From contig NC_088776.1 in the NCBI RefSeq assembly GCF_954871325.1, positions 61,900,954-61,964,953 of the forward strand: a DNA stretch of 64,000 nt, in the 5' to 3' direction. The stretch is from Gordionus sp. m RMFG-2023. Lineage: Eukaryota > Nematomorpha > Gordioida > Chordodea > Parachordodidae. The notes under the pieces are model-generated. The model did not search any database and was not told the DNA's origin. It saw nothing but the letters and a program-made list of their open reading frames with translations. Shown one piece after another: positions 1-11,127 of this stretch. The first letter of the stretch is position 1; each line of letters starts with the position of its first letter. The translations under genes were made by a program, and so were the position numbers.

Positions 1-164
1 AAATAGGTACAGAAGATATAAACAATGCCCACATGCTATTAGAATTACAATTAGCTAACTTTTTAAATTTAAGTAATAAATTCATGATTTAATTAACAGA
101 TATCACATCTACAATGAATATTTTTATTTATATATCATAGATATTCAATATATTGAATCCTCAA

Positions 165-680
165 AGGGGGTAATTATTGCCTTTTATTATCAGGGATTTC
201 TGTACATTAAAGATTATTCTAGGAAGGATTCTATCTATTATAAGTGTCATCAAAATTTGTGGAATGGACGTGCAATATTAAGAATTAGAAATTCAAGAAT
301 TGATACAACACAAGAACATACGCATGAGAAGAGGACAAAGATGAATTCTTAAGCCTCGAAACAATAAATAGTCTCACAGCTGCTATGAAATCGTACCCAC
401 TAGAATCCTAATAATATATAACAAAATTTTAGCAGAAAGGCTTCAAAATGTTCCAGATAGTTCCAACTTTCCCAATACGTCCACGCTTTGAATCAGTTCA
501 AAAAAACTACGATTCGAATGATTAAGCAGTCACTGCCAGCCTTGCCTCTAACAAAAAGTGAGCTAATATTCCCTTCAGAATATACAACGTTTTAGGGGGA
601 GCCATTAGATTTTAATATTCTCCACATATGGCTTTATTAGAATTCTTGCCATAGGAGCCGAAACCATTTACATGGATGTC
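165..680 (+). pseudogene. FLYWCH/MULE-like transposase relic
   Basis: A decayed coding stretch. The first part (about 181-345) reads like a FLYWCH zinc finger: GFLYIKDYSRKD, then a Cys-His pair (CHQN), the NGRAILRI core and a closing THE-type His. FLYWCH fingers of this kind precede MULE-like (Mutator) transposases in invertebrates. Downstream pieces such as KSELIFPSEYTTF resemble the linker before the MULE catalytic core, but the core itself is not visible. Several stops and frame changes make this a fossil. The FLYWCH call is by motif memory; the MULE assignment is inference. Confidence 0.45.
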
Positions 681-689
681 ACCTTTTTT

Positions 690-1005
690 TTTAAAAAAAC
701 GCGAAATTAATAAAAAATATCTAAAAAACGCGTCCAACATAAAATAAATATAAAACGCAAATTTAATTTGTCGTATTTTATATATCATTCCAATACAATT
801 TAATTATTCTTATTCATTTATTTATTCTAAATATTCGATTACATTTAATATTTAATTATTTCAATTATTTTCTTCGCTATAACTTGAAAATAATGATAAA
901 CTATTACCACCATAATTTATAACAAATAATGATAATATGTAAACGAGAACGAGGACAAGATGGATACGTTCAATGGTATCATGACAACATTTCGTAACGC
1001 TAAAC
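690..1005. other. AT-rich spacer, no feature seen
   Basis: Low-complexity AT-rich sequence with no open frame, repeat end or RNA-like structure that I can support. Confidence 0.5.
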
Positions 1006-1571
1006 TTAGCAAAACCTCCCACTCTAATACAACGTTGGATGGAATACCATATATAAATATATATTTTAGTTTTATGTGCCTCTTGGCGTGATTTAAAACA
1101 TTTTTGTTATTATTTACATTTTATCGAATTTACAATTTACATTTTTTTTATTATATATTATCGTTTAAATTATTTTATTATATTGCGTAACCTAAAAAAT
1201 GATTGATTATTTACTTGATTTATTTAAACATATTTAAATGGTGTGCCAAAAATCGATATATAAAGACAGTCTTTATAATGATACATATTATTTTGATGAG
1301 CGATTTAATAAAGTTACAGTTTTATATATATTTAAAATCTGACTTGGTGGCAATTATAGAATGCGTTTAATAATAATATTCTCCAACTCTACCAAACTTT
1401 TTAAACTGAATTTAAAGTTAAAGTGGATAGAATAATAAAATGTAAATTTTAACGCTATAAAATACAAATAAAACTAAAAATGTTTTAAATCGCTCCACGA
1501 GGCATAAACCTAAAATATATTTATATAGAACATTCCCTCCATTTGTTTTATTCAAGTGTGAGGTTTGCTAA
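1006..1571. mobile_element. Non-autonomous TIR element (about 566 bp)
   Basis: Two imperfect inverted arms of about 110 bp face each other. The left arm begins TTAGCAAAACCTCCCACTC (1006) and the reverse complement of the right end (1571) reads TTAGCAAACCTCACACTTG. Homology continues through a shared stretch ending GATTTAAAACATTTTT. The centre is AT-rich and non-coding. No clear target-site duplication was found. The superfamily is not assigned. Confidence 0.55.
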
Positions 1572-1836
1572 TAATGCACACAAAATTGAGCGTTTATTAC
1601 TTTAATTTTTTAATAAAAAAACGTAACGCGTCCTCTGTTTAAATTGTGTCTTTTTATCAATGTCCGTCGATTCAAAATGTTAAATAAGTTCTTTAAATAA
1701 AAAAGGATTTGTCTTTGAAAATTATATTATCGTCTGCTTTCTTTATTTCTTTTAATTTATAAATATTCTTTTTTTTAGGATTCATAAGGTAAGTTATTTA
1801 TATTACATTTTTTATATAATATTACAAAGCGAAGAA

Positions 1837-2008
1837 TAAAATTGTTAAAAGATACTTCCAAATGGATCTAGATACAGATACATCGTCTAAAATAATATCT
1901 AGATACAGATTATTTAATCAAAAATCTTACTAGATACAGATATAGATACCACATTTTTATATCTAGATACAGGATCTAGATACGTATCTAGATCCTGTAA
2001 CAACTCTG
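1837..2008. mobile_element. hAT-type MITE, copy 1
   Basis: A 172-bp element of the same family as 3618-3787 and 3869-4035. It has a core of repeated TATCTAGATACAG subterminal motifs and a 3' end CAACTCTG, the inverse of CAGAGTTG. The 5' terminus is degraded and flanking 8-mers do not match, so this is an older copy. Confidence 0.7.
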
Positions 2009-2024
2009 AAAATTAGTAATGAAA

Positions 2025-2162
2025 AAGCAGACCTATTTGCGTTTTTTCAAATGGTCGCTAAGCCAAACGGTAATTTTACCAATTTGCGCGAGGCCATTTT
2101 GAAAGGCGTTATTGGCGCTTGTAACGCAGCGGTTGAAACGCTCAATTTGTTCGCACTATAAG
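2025..2162. other. GC-richer stretch, open on both strands
   Basis: About 138 bp with locally high GC and no stop in one + frame (for example FTNLREAILKGVIGACNAAV, ending LNLFAL then stop). A minus-strand frame (KLSVSTAALQAPITPFKMAS) is also open. It could be an exon of an unseen gene or a transposon relic. I recognise no domain. Confidence 0.2.
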
Positions 2163-2390
2163 GCTTACCAATCAGGAATGAGCATCTATTCGAAATATAG
2201 ATGCGAAGGCTAAAGCATTTACGTAAACAAGATTAAGTAAAATGGTAACAAGATTAATATTACTTTTTAAAAGGGATATATTTTTTTATGCAAGAAACGT
2301 CAATTAATATCAAGAATAAAATAAAATTTCGTTGATATTTAATTTCTAATTCATTATTATTGTACGACATTTGGCTCATTCTAGATGTCA

Positions 2391-2490
2391 GAAGATGACA
2401 ACGGTGATGCATCCCACGAAACGGTCAAAATATTTTCATCTAATCTCGACAGACATCGAAAGAACGAATTCGCCACTTACGTCAAGCAAT
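2391..2490 (+). CDS. Possible orphan exon
   Basis: An AG-bounded stretch starting with ATG (MSEDDNGDASHET...) that ends TACGTCAAGCAAT before GTAATT. It is open in one frame, charged and GC-richer than its surroundings. It ends in phase 1, and the first clear NAE1 exon (4532) also starts in phase 1, but the peptide does not resemble NAE1. It may be a 5' exon of that gene, of another gene, or chance. Confidence 0.2.
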
Positions 2491-2639
2491 GTAATTACTT
2501 TTTAAAATAATAATATATTCGAAGGAACTCGTTAACCTCAAAATAATTCATTTTATTTTTGATTTTCTTTTCTTATTTTAAAAATAAATTCGATACAATT
2601 TGTCAACTTTCCTTTCTTATCATCTTCAATGCGGGGAGG

Positions 2640-3600
2640 TTATTAGTAAGCTTGTGAGAGAGAGGCAGAGATAGTCTGTGAAACTGATCCGTGACTTGCG
2701 GAAGAAAAAATTTATTCATCTCTTCCACATGGTCTCGGCGTAAAGAAACCTTCTTAACCTCTTCTTGATTAGTTTAAGAAATTGGTAGGTATTCCTCTAT
2801 TGAAGATATTCCCATTCTAAAATACTTTTGGACAAAACTTATGCCATAAATCGCTATAAGCTGTTGCCAAGTGCCAATCTTGGTCTGCCATTAGATTAGG
2901 AGCTGTCTAGCCTGTTTGTATTCGAAATGGCGCTTCAGTAGCCATAAGCGCGATTAACATTATTATATCGAATAAACTAGGTTTGGCTAACTATCTAAAT
3001 CTCTTTGAACCCTTTTCACTTATCCTTTATCTATTGCAAAAAAGACCAGATGTTCTCTAAAAATATTCTTTGGTTTAGAGAAAAACACCTTACTTGGGAT
3101 TTCTCCCTGGGTCTCCCAGTTATCCTCTAACCCAAAACGTTCACCCGATTACGACAGCCGAAAGGTCAAAAATTAGAAAGTGCCACGACCTATCAGATTT
3201 AATTTCATTTTTATCTTTTTAGAGTTATTTCTACCAATATGTCCTTAAGCTCCCTAGGCCATCATTTTTTAAAAGATTTTTAAGTAGAGACTTTCATGGA
3301 CCGAGCTGCTCTGTTCCAAGGCAACTAACTGTCTGAGTTTACCCTGAATCTCACGAGAGCCATCTTTTTCCTATTTTTTTTCAAAAAATTTATTGTTTTT
3401 GTTCCCAAAATACCCTTGTTTTTTTATTATCTAAAAATTAATTCCTAACATCTGTTCTCATTCTCTTATCTAAAATAAATATTTCAGTTTAAAAATGAGC
3501 TAATCGATTCTGGAATTGTCGCCATTTTTTTTTTTAATAATTCGAAATTTTGGGCTAAAATTGCTTTGTGTAAACTTACGAAATACGTCGATTAATTTAA
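2640..3600 (-). other. Decayed coding relic, unidentified
   Basis: About 1 kb of moderately GC-richer DNA. Read on the minus strand it gives patches of protein-like sequence (for example DQDWHLATAYSDLWHKFCP near 2800-2900) interrupted by stops. It is probably part of an old mobile element. No family is recognised. Confidence 0.2.
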
Positions 3601-3617
3601 ATACCGCCTTATGAATT

Positions 3618-3787
3618 CAGAGTTGTTAAAAGATACTTTTTAAAATGGATCTAGATACAGAAACATCGTCTAAATTAATATCTAGATACAGATATTTTAA
3701 TCAAAAATTTATCTAGATACAGATACCACATTTTAATATCTAGATACAGGACCTAGATACAAGAATCTAGATCTTTTAACAACTCTG
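3618..3787. mobile_element. hAT-type MITE, copy 2
   Basis: A 170-bp element with termini CAGAGTTGTTAAAAG at the left and CTTTTAACAACTCTG-like sequence at the right. It is filled with repeats of ATCTAGATACAG, probable transposase-binding subterminal repeats. The left flank is TATGAATT (3610-3617). The same 8-mer follows copy 3 at 4036-4043, so copies 2 and 3 derive from one insertion that was later tandemly duplicated. Confidence 0.85.
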
Positions 3788-4155
3788 TATGATATATTAT
3801 GTTAAAATTTAAAGCAAAACCCTACATACAAAATAAGGTAGGTTAAAAAAAAAACCTTATGTGTTGTTGAGAGTTGTTAAAAGATACTTTTTAAAATGGA
3901 TCTAGATACAGATACATCGTCTAAAATAATATCTAGATACAGATATTTAAAAAAAATTTATCTAGATACAGATACCACATTTTTATGTCTAGATACAGGT
4001 CTAGATACAAGTATCTAGATCCTTTAACAACTCTGTATGAATTTGTTAAATTATCCAAATTTTAATTAATAAAAGAAAAATTTGATATATTAAAATTTAA
4101 AGCAAAACCCTACATACAAAATAAGGTAGGTTAAAAAAAAACCTTATGTGTTGAG
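3788..4155. repeat. Tandem segmental duplication carrying the MITE
   Basis: The flank after copy 2 (about 3796-3866) recurs after copy 3 (about 4082-4155). Both contain AAAGCAAAACCCTACATACA and AAATAAGGTAGG. The unit [MITE + flank], about 250-290 bp, is therefore duplicated in tandem at 3618-4155. The first unit has lost part of the flank next to its MITE. Confidence 0.8.
3869..4035. mobile_element. hAT-type MITE, copy 3
   Basis: Nearly identical to copy 2. The left terminus is GAGAGTTG instead of CAGAGTTG and abuts a duplication junction rather than a target site. The right end CAACTCTG is followed by TATGAATT (4036-4043), matching the 8-mer left of copy 2. Confidence 0.85.
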
Positions 4156-4531
4156 TTATTTATACCTTCTGAAATATTGTTTTAATTTTCGCCTGCAAAA
4201 TATCTTTGTAAAAAACGGGTTTTCTTGGCTTGTTTTTTTAAATTTATGGCTTATCACAATGTTGAAAATAATAATCTACCAATATTTGTTATATCGTGTT
4301 AATTAAAAAAAAAACACTCAGTTTTTTAAAATACTTGAAAATTTTGGTCTGGTTGTTTTTGTTTTCGCTGTTTTTTTCCTCGTTTTTTATATTCGAAAAA
4401 TAAATTTTAAAAAGACACTTTCACAATGATAAAATTCTATATTAATATTTTTTATGTTTTTTTTTAGATTTTAAATTTTACTTAGTAATTTATTTTTTGG
4501 TCCTTGTCGTTAATTATCACAAAAACGTTGT

Positions 4532-4679
4532 TATAATGATAGATTTCGAACGCTACAAAAAAGTTATCACGCCTTCCGCTGATGAGTTTGGACTAACGTC
4601 GGAAGCGGAACATGATTGGTCCGATATGGTTAACGAATGCGTCAAGGCCACAAACACGTGCTTGATAGATGAAACCAAA
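4532..4679 (+). CDS. NAE1: NAE1 exon (first one found)
   Basis: Starts after GATAG in phase 1 (DFERYKKVITP...) and runs to ...TNTCLIDETK, then GTTTTG, phase 0. It corresponds to the human DFRDLIRQGI to NVNTALNTT segment. The donor is weak, but the phase fits the next exon. Confidence 0.7.
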
Positions 4680-5968
4680 GTTTTGTTTTTTACAATTAAA
4701 TATTTCGATTTGTTGCTTTAGTAGTTCCGAGTTAGCAATTTTTACAAATCGGGTTTGTAGTAATGTCTGATCAGAGGACGATACGCAGATCAGCACGAGC
4801 CCTAAGGAAAATATTTCCCCGGGTTGGGCCTTAAATTTATCAATTTTATATAGAATATTTTGTGTAAAATAAATTTTATTTATAGAAACTAGACACCATA
4901 TAACATATGTCGTTTATTTTAAGTGATTATAAAAATCGATTTCTATGTTTAAATAAGTTCGGGTCGGGCCGGGTTTGAAAAATTAGGCTCGATGCAGAAC
5001 ACTAGTTTAAATAATCTTTCGTGACGAAAATGAATCTTCCAAAGATTTTCGCTCAAAATTATTTCGAGTGCTCATTGAAGATCCTCTTTTTTTCTTCTTC
5101 TTCAAAATTAACTGCATAATTGTATCAGAAGCCCGCCATCTTTTATTAGCTTCTCTACGTTGTGTTTTGACGATTGATGATACTTTTCAGATATCATTGA
5201 AACCAAGTTCGCGTGTTCCTTGTGGATGTAAAATGAAATTGTTTTTGGGTAGCTATAAAATTGAGTGTAATATGCATGTATCATATTTTTTTTTGAAGAT
5301 TCCTCAAAACGTCGAAGAAATTTTGAAAGATCGCAAGTGCGGCTTGGAATACCTTTCCCGAAAGACGGTTAATTTGGTTCGACACGAGACAGAAACGCTT
5401 TCCCAAACCGGAATAAAAAATGTCGAGGGGCCGAATGCCGAAAAGGGCGCCAGTCTTTCTTCCCGCGAATACCATCGCGACAACTATAAATTTTGGTGCT
5501 TGGCCTATACCCTCAAACTGTTCATTGATAAATACGGTTTTTAAATTTTATATTTATTATTTAATAAACAAAAAAAAAATAAGGAAAAAAAAGAAAGAGA
5601 GAGAATAATTTTTAGAAAGAAATAAAATTTTAATTTGAAAAAAAAAACAGGCAAGCTACCTCTCAGAGGCATTTTACCCGACATGAACTGCGATACAGAG
5701 ATTTACGTCGAAATTCTCACATTATTCAGACGCCGTTTCGCCGAAGAATGCCTCCAATTTAAGGAAATTTGGGAACGAGAAGTGGTAAATATATTTTTTT
5801 TCTCTTTAAACTGTTTGGTAGTGTTTAAACCGCTCGTTTTGAGGCGATTTTTGAAAACGGCTTACTCTATAGTCCATCCAGAAAAATATTTACGCAAGTC
5901 TGAAGATTTTGCTCATAGAAGGAACAAAGGTCTAAGCATATATATATTATAGAAATCTTTTCTTTCTT

Positions 5969-6053
<85 letters not shown>

Positions 6054-9000
6054 AAAATGAGCCCCGTTCAATGACACTATTGTTTGGAAAAGTTGTTTTC
6101 TTTTGGTTATGTTTTACAAATATTTTATACAAAAATAAAAAAATTTGTTTACGACCCGAATATTTTATTTAATGAAAATGGCGGTTGTTATCATGTAGAC
6201 TGTAGCCCTCTGCCTTAAGCGCGAATTTTAGGTAAATTATACAAAATATTCTGAATTTTTTGTATTCTACGCCGCGATTTTCGCGCTAACCTTGAATAAC
6301 AGGGTAAATCTTCCACATTAGGTGATTTGTTACAAACGCGTTGTTATCTCATAACAGGGGCGACGTAACTTTAACCCGGCATGGGACCTAATGAAAATAA
6401 TGATAATCATGTTCATTGACTAAAGCACTCTAGACCCCAATCCACTCCACAAAAACTCGTCACTTTGAGACTTCCCCCCCCCCACACATTACCTAAAAAT
6501 GAAGGATGACTCGTAGAAGGGATATCGAGCTATGAGGCTTCCATACCAATGTAAAATTCTCGACAATTTTAAAATCAGGAAAATCAAAATTCCCACTTGC
6601 GGGAATATCGGAAATTTTGGGGAATCAAAATAATTTTTTTGAGTCTAAAAGGATTCCATGCTTGACTTCAATGAATTGGATATACTAAATAGAGAAAAAA
6701 AACCCTAAAAAAGAAGTCTTAAAACTGCAATATATTAATACTTGAAATTATAATGGTCGAAATAATATACATGAGAATGAGTTCAACTCATGCATTTCAT
6801 CTATAACGATATCACTACTGCTGATGATATATTTTTCATTTTTCTAAAAAAAATTTTATGAGTTAAAATAATTGAATGATTTATAATGTATTACCAAGTA
6901 ATATTATGTTGTAATAAATCGCATTTTTTTAATGGGAAATAACTATCCCGCGTTCGATTAATTTGGAATTGGAAATTCTTCCCAAAATAAGAATAAAATT
7001 CTGTCCGAAGCAGCAATTCGGCGTAATCTGTAATAGTCTCATAGCGATAATACTTATAGGTTGGCACAAATAAAGATCTTTCCAACCTTATCAGGTTGAG
7101 AACATGCTCAGCACTCTACCAATATTCCGACATTTTCCCCCAAAAACTAATCCTTGATCGAAATTCTGCGAAAGTTGGACAAACTCCAATAATTGAATTC
7201 TGCAATTATGAAATTAAAACTCTTCGCGTTTTTTTTCCCCACTCTCTAAGCTATGATATACATTTCCGATCACTTTCGCCGATAAAAAAATTCGTATTTG
7301 TTTTTATCCACCTTGAAATAGCGGAAAATTAACTCTGAACTTTTGATATACTCGATTTTATCTTCTAATATGTTTAAATGTATATATTCGATGGATTTAA
7401 TGGATGTTTTGGAATTTGTTTTCCCGGGAATTTGCCCATAATTCCCTGGAAATTTTCCGGCTTTTATATTAGTAGGTTTTCCACCCGGAATTTTAGATAA
7501 GGTGATTCATCGTTGCCACCCCCTTCCATCCACATGTTTGGAGGACTCTTTGTATTAGACTATCATTTTCCACTTACAAAAATAAAAGCTCGATATTTTT
7601 TTAAAAATATTATTTACAAAATTATTATTTATCTTCCACTATGTTAAAGTTACTTTTGAAACATAACTAGTTACAGTTACTAGCTACATTTTTACAATAG
7701 TTACAGTTATTTTTCAAAAGTAACTAGTTACATTATAAGTTACTTTATACATCATTCATTTAGGGAAATAAAAATAAATAATACATTATAAAAATAATTT
7801 TATCTTAGGATAAAATATTACTAAACATAGCTAATATAGAAGTAAGTATTTGTAACAAGATAATATAGAAAGATTTGTATATTCTTAAAATATAATATTG
7901 ACATTAACATTTAATATTGCTAACTATTAGACAGGTGATTAAACATTTAAATTTAATGTAAAAATAAAAAATAATTTAAACTGTAATTTATAAGAGAATA
8001 TACATTACAAATTTATATTAATTAAGTTACAAATTTTAAACCAAATTGATATAATTATCCTGATTCCTATGTACTTAAAATCTAAAAATATATTTAATAT
8101 TAAATTTAACTAAGGATAAATTAGAAATAGTTGCTCTATGTTAAGATATTTTAGACTTGGGTGTTAGTAAAAAATTAATAAATGTTTATTTATTTATTAT
8201 AAAATGATTGATAAGTAGCCTTTAACGAATATTTTGGATTACCTTTTAATTAATATAATTTTTAGTTGAAATATACTTAGGTTTTTATCAACCTATTTTA
8301 ATTGAAATGCCTAGAGAGATTATTGCTAAACATAGTAAAGAAAAAAATACTTATAGTTTATTCTACAATGAATTAATTTAACCTATAATTAGTTGATGTT
8401 ATAATTTCTGCTTAATAATAAGGATCTATCAGGTTAAATTAGTCATTTCCAAGTAGAATTTAAATGTGAAATATATTTAACAAGGTGATTAAGGAAAAAA
8501 ATAATACATAAGGAATTGAGTTAATTATAAAGCTTAGGTTTAGATAGGAGAAAAAAGGGAAACTTAACTTATTTTCAATTAACTTAATTGATTTGATATT
8601 GCTACATAGTTTGTTCTATTTAAATTAATAAGATGTATTAGGTTATATTGGCCACTTCCAGGTAAAAGTTTGGTTCAGAATTAAGAATCATCTCTTGACC
8701 AATCGTCTAAATTTACATACAACACTTCTTTATTACAACAGACTTTTGTTTCATACAAAGATTCTAGTATTGAAAAATTGTATCATGAAATTAATTTACT
8801 TAAGACATATCCTTGTACATGTAATATTATGATGTACCACATCGCTTTCATTATCATAATCCACAAATCGGATTGGAAATTATTTTAGTAGATGTTGCAT
8901 GGTATTTTTGAAATCCTCAAATATTAAAAAATTGGTTTATTTATTCCGAAGGAAATGAAAATCTTTTTATTTCACATTTACACAATTTAAAAAAAACAAA

Positions 9001-11127
9001 TTTAATTCAAAATATATTTATCGCAACATATTAAAAATAAAATGAATTATTTGAATATATTATTTAGATTTACACATACATATTTTCAAAAGTAACTAGT
9101 TACTTTTGACAGTTACATAGGTAAAAATATAACTAGTTACAATTTTTAAGATAAAACTAGTTGCAGTTATTTTTTAGCAAAAATGTAACTTGTTAACTTA
9201 ACACTATCTTCCACCCTTCCACCCCCCTTTCCCATTAAAAAAATAAACAAAATAATAATTAACCTTATTATTTATTTAATTTTTTTTTTAAAAATAGCTT
9301 GAAATACTCGACACTTCTTCTCCTTCCGCCGAGATTGGTTGTTCCTCATCGCTCAAAATTCATATAACTGATCAAGAAATCGAATTATTTTGTAAGTATA
9401 AAGTTTATCATTTAGTGATTAGATTAAACTTGAATGAATGGAACATATGAATTAATCGTTAAATTAAAATGGAGGTTATGGCACTAATGAAAATAATCGA
9501 TATTTGTCGAGCTTCAGTGACATTATAACAATACCTAGACCGACGATGCGTTCACGATAACGCATTTGAAAGCGTCTTTGAATGCAAATCAGTTGGACCC
9601 GCCATTTTGGTAACCCATACAATAATTATTCTCATGTTTAAAAAAACTACGATTAAATTGATAATTTGCTTCCTTAATTAGCTCGAATGATCGGCCAATT
9701 CATTAATAAAGTTTGCCTCAGTCATAGGAATTAATTGGCCTCTCGGTTAATGAAGATGGCGTCCCCAGCTGTTTTCATTGATGTGAATGCATCGTCAGTC
9801 TAGGTATTATTATACGTCAATGGTCGAGTCATATCGTGGGTTCAGAATTGGAATGTGCTATCTGCACTCAAACGAAAAAAACTTTAAAAGTATTTGTTGG
9901 TTTAAATTCGTCACCTCTCGATTTCTATTTTATTTTATTTTTTTTAAAAAGGACGTATTAAGATTTAAACCTCGAGAATTTTGAATTATTTCATCGTAAA
10001 ATGTGTTCATTTTAGCTGCGTGCTATTTATTTTTTTTCTCGAAAATTTTGAACGCCAAAATTCGCTAACCAATCACGTTATAGAAAATTCGACGTTAACC
10101 ATTTTATAACTAGAAATTTATTTATGTTTCCCCTTAAAAATTCAAAAATTCGGTTAGGCAAAAATTGTCATTTCCTTAGAGTCGTACGAGGTCTTCCGGC
10201 TGAGAACGAAGTTTCGGCGTTATTCGATTCGATGTTGAGCCCCTTACCAGATCAAGAAATTTCAGGTTTTCGTTGTTGAATACCTATACCACTTATATGA
10301 TAACCCTATTTTCAAATGCAGAGATCCTAGCGAGAAGCCTTTTGGAGGTTTAATGTGCCTTAATTTAAGAGAGTTTAGAAGTAGAAAAAAAAAATTACTT
10401 AGTGCTGTCGGTGTTGTTATTTTAATCTAATATATAATGATGGTCCTTCGATCTGAATAGTAAGGCTAGTGTGAATAATAAAAACGCTGCTATGTGACTA
10501 AACAAAGATACTAGTTTTTAAATTAAAGTAAAGTAACAAAATATAAATTGTCTTCTATTTGTAATATATATATTAGAGAATGTATCAGCTTTGAGCCCCA
10601 AAGACTTGAGCCTCATTTACTGCCTTATCAGATGCTATTCCAAATTCGCCTCTGAAATAAAGGAACAACCCATCGTCGCTTACAAAGGAGGTGCTAACGA
10701 GATGCGCAATATAAAAACTTTGAAAGAATGTGTTAGGAACTTTGTGGAAGATAGATGTAGCCCTGGCCAGGCCCAAGAATTGCGAGAATTGATCGATGCT
10801 GAACGAACCGAGGCTTTAATGAAGGAAATGTTTATATTAATTTTTATCTTGCTTTAAAATTTAGGGGGATGGGGGGATTCGATTATAATTATAGATTTTT
10901 AAATAAAGAAAATGAAGAATTAGAAATATATTTTTTTTGTTAAAAAAAACATACATTTTTTTTGAAGGTTAAAGCACTATGAATCACTCGAATTAATTAC
11001 GACTTGCTCGTTTCTCGGTGGGATAGCTTCCCAACAATGCGTTAAAGTGTTAACTAGACAATACGTCCCCTTCAAAGGAACATTCATCTACAGCGGGATA
11101 GATGGCAGCAACGCTCAATTCTCATAG
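4532..11127 (+). CDS. NAE1: NEDD8-activating enzyme E1 regulatory subunit, C-terminal half
   Basis: NAE1 (APP-BP1) pairs with UBA3 to adenylate NEDD8 and start cullin neddylation. It is an E1-like fold without its own catalytic cysteine. Seven exons fit in phase: 4532-4679, 5299-5536, 5651-5784, 9298-9391, 10158-10265, 10589-10829, 10968-11127. Landmarks matching animal NAE1 as I remember it are IPQNVEEIL, FWCLAYTLKLF, LPLRGILPDM, ITDQEIELFC, FLRVVRGLPAE, LIYCLIRCYSKF and the C-terminus FLGGIASQQCVKVLTRQY then FKGTFIYSG, ending QFS before TAG. Exon 5299-5536 has roughly 40 extra residues between the DRKC and FWCLA segments compared with human NAE1. The N-terminal half (about 240 residues with the KYDRQLRLWG start) was not found in 1-4531; it may lie upstream of the window. 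The intron at 5785-9297 holds a microsatellite and a 1.57-kb element. The identification is firm; exact borders are by eye. Confidence 0.88.
5299..5536 (+). CDS. NAE1: NAE1 exon with lineage insertion
   Basis: Acceptor after a T-rich tract (TTTTGAAG). It reads IPQNVEEILKDRKC, then about 50 residues, then FWCLAYTLKLFIDKYG, ending phase 1. Human NAE1 has only about nine residues between the equivalent Cys and Phe-Trp, so this exon carries a charged loop insertion (TLSQTGIKNVEGPNAEKG). Confidence 0.85.
5651..5784 (+). CDS. NAE1: NAE1 exon
   Basis: Acceptor AACAG. It reads KLPLRGILPDMNCDTEIYVE...WEREV, then donor GTAAAT in phase 0. It matches the conserved LPVRG-IPDM segment of NAE1. Confidence 0.9.
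5957..6052. repeat. TTTC tetranucleotide microsatellite
   Basis: About 24 near-perfect copies of the unit TTTC (GAAA on the other strand) inside an NAE1 intron. The minus-strand Lys/Glu/Arg-rich open frame over it is an artefact of the repeat. Confidence 0.95.
6053..7639. other. NAE1 intron sequence, nothing specific
   Basis: Intronic DNA with somewhat varied GC, including a C-run near 6470-6482. Short open frames here (for example near 7096-7332) lack splice context and homology and are not annotated. Confidence 0.5.
7640..9206. mobile_element. hAT-like non-autonomous element in NAE1 intron
   Basis: About 1.57 kb flanked by the direct repeat TCTTCCAC (7632-7639 and 9207-9214; the match extends to 10 bp as TATCTTCCAC). 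The ends are roughly inverted, TATGTTAAAGTTAC against TAGTGTTAAGTTAAC. Both ends are crowded with GTAACTAGTTAC-type subterminal motifs, as in hAT elements. No transposase is seen. It lies wholly within the 5785-9297 intron. Confidence 0.7.
9298..9391 (+). CDS. NAE1: NAE1 exon
   Basis: After a T-run and AAATAG it reads LEILDTSSPSAEIG...ITDQEIELF and ends in phase 1 before a strong GTAAGT donor. It matches the ISEKELKLLC segment of human NAE1. Confidence 0.88.
9515..9824. mobile_element. Small TIR element (about 0.3 kb) in NAE1 intron
   Basis: Inverted ends of about 37 bp. The left runs ATACCTAGACCGACGATGCG and TTCAC (to 9555); the right, reverse-complemented, reads ATACCTAGACTGACGATGCA and TTCAC. 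GTCGAG occurs just outside both ends, a possible target duplication. Non-coding MITE; superfamily unknown. Confidence 0.6.
10158..10265 (+). CDS. NAE1: NAE1 exon
   Basis: Acceptor CGGTTAG, phase 1 to phase 1 (108 nt). It reads CKNCHFLRVVRGLPAENE...SPLPDQEIS, matching CSNSAFLRVVR in human NAE1. This acceptor restores the conserved FLRVVR that a downstream AG at 10180 would lose. Confidence 0.85.
10589..10829 (+). CDS. NAE1: NAE1 exon
   Basis: Acceptor ATCAG. It reads ALSPKDLSLIYCLIRCYSKF...MRNIKTLKECVRNF...TEALMKEM, ending phase 2 before GTTTAT. It matches the LYLMLRAVDRFHKQ to LSVMVKDDYVHEFCR region. Confidence 0.88.
10968..11127 (+). CDS. NAE1: NAE1 last exon
   Basis: Acceptor TTTGAAG. It reads LKHYESLELITTCSFLGG, then IASQQCVKVLTRQYVPF and KGTFIYSG, ending QFS and TAG at 11125-11127. 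It matches the conserved C-terminus of NAE1 almost residue by residue. Confidence 0.93.

Noticed and set aside
5800-5935. Open stretch TAYSIVHPEKYLRKSEDFAH after the NAE1 exon at 5651
   Set aside because: It follows a good donor and does not match NAE1; no clear acceptor. It may be a repeat relic.
5867-6055. Lys/Glu/Arg-rich minus-strand frame
   Set aside because: Translation of the TTTC microsatellite inside an NAE1 intron.
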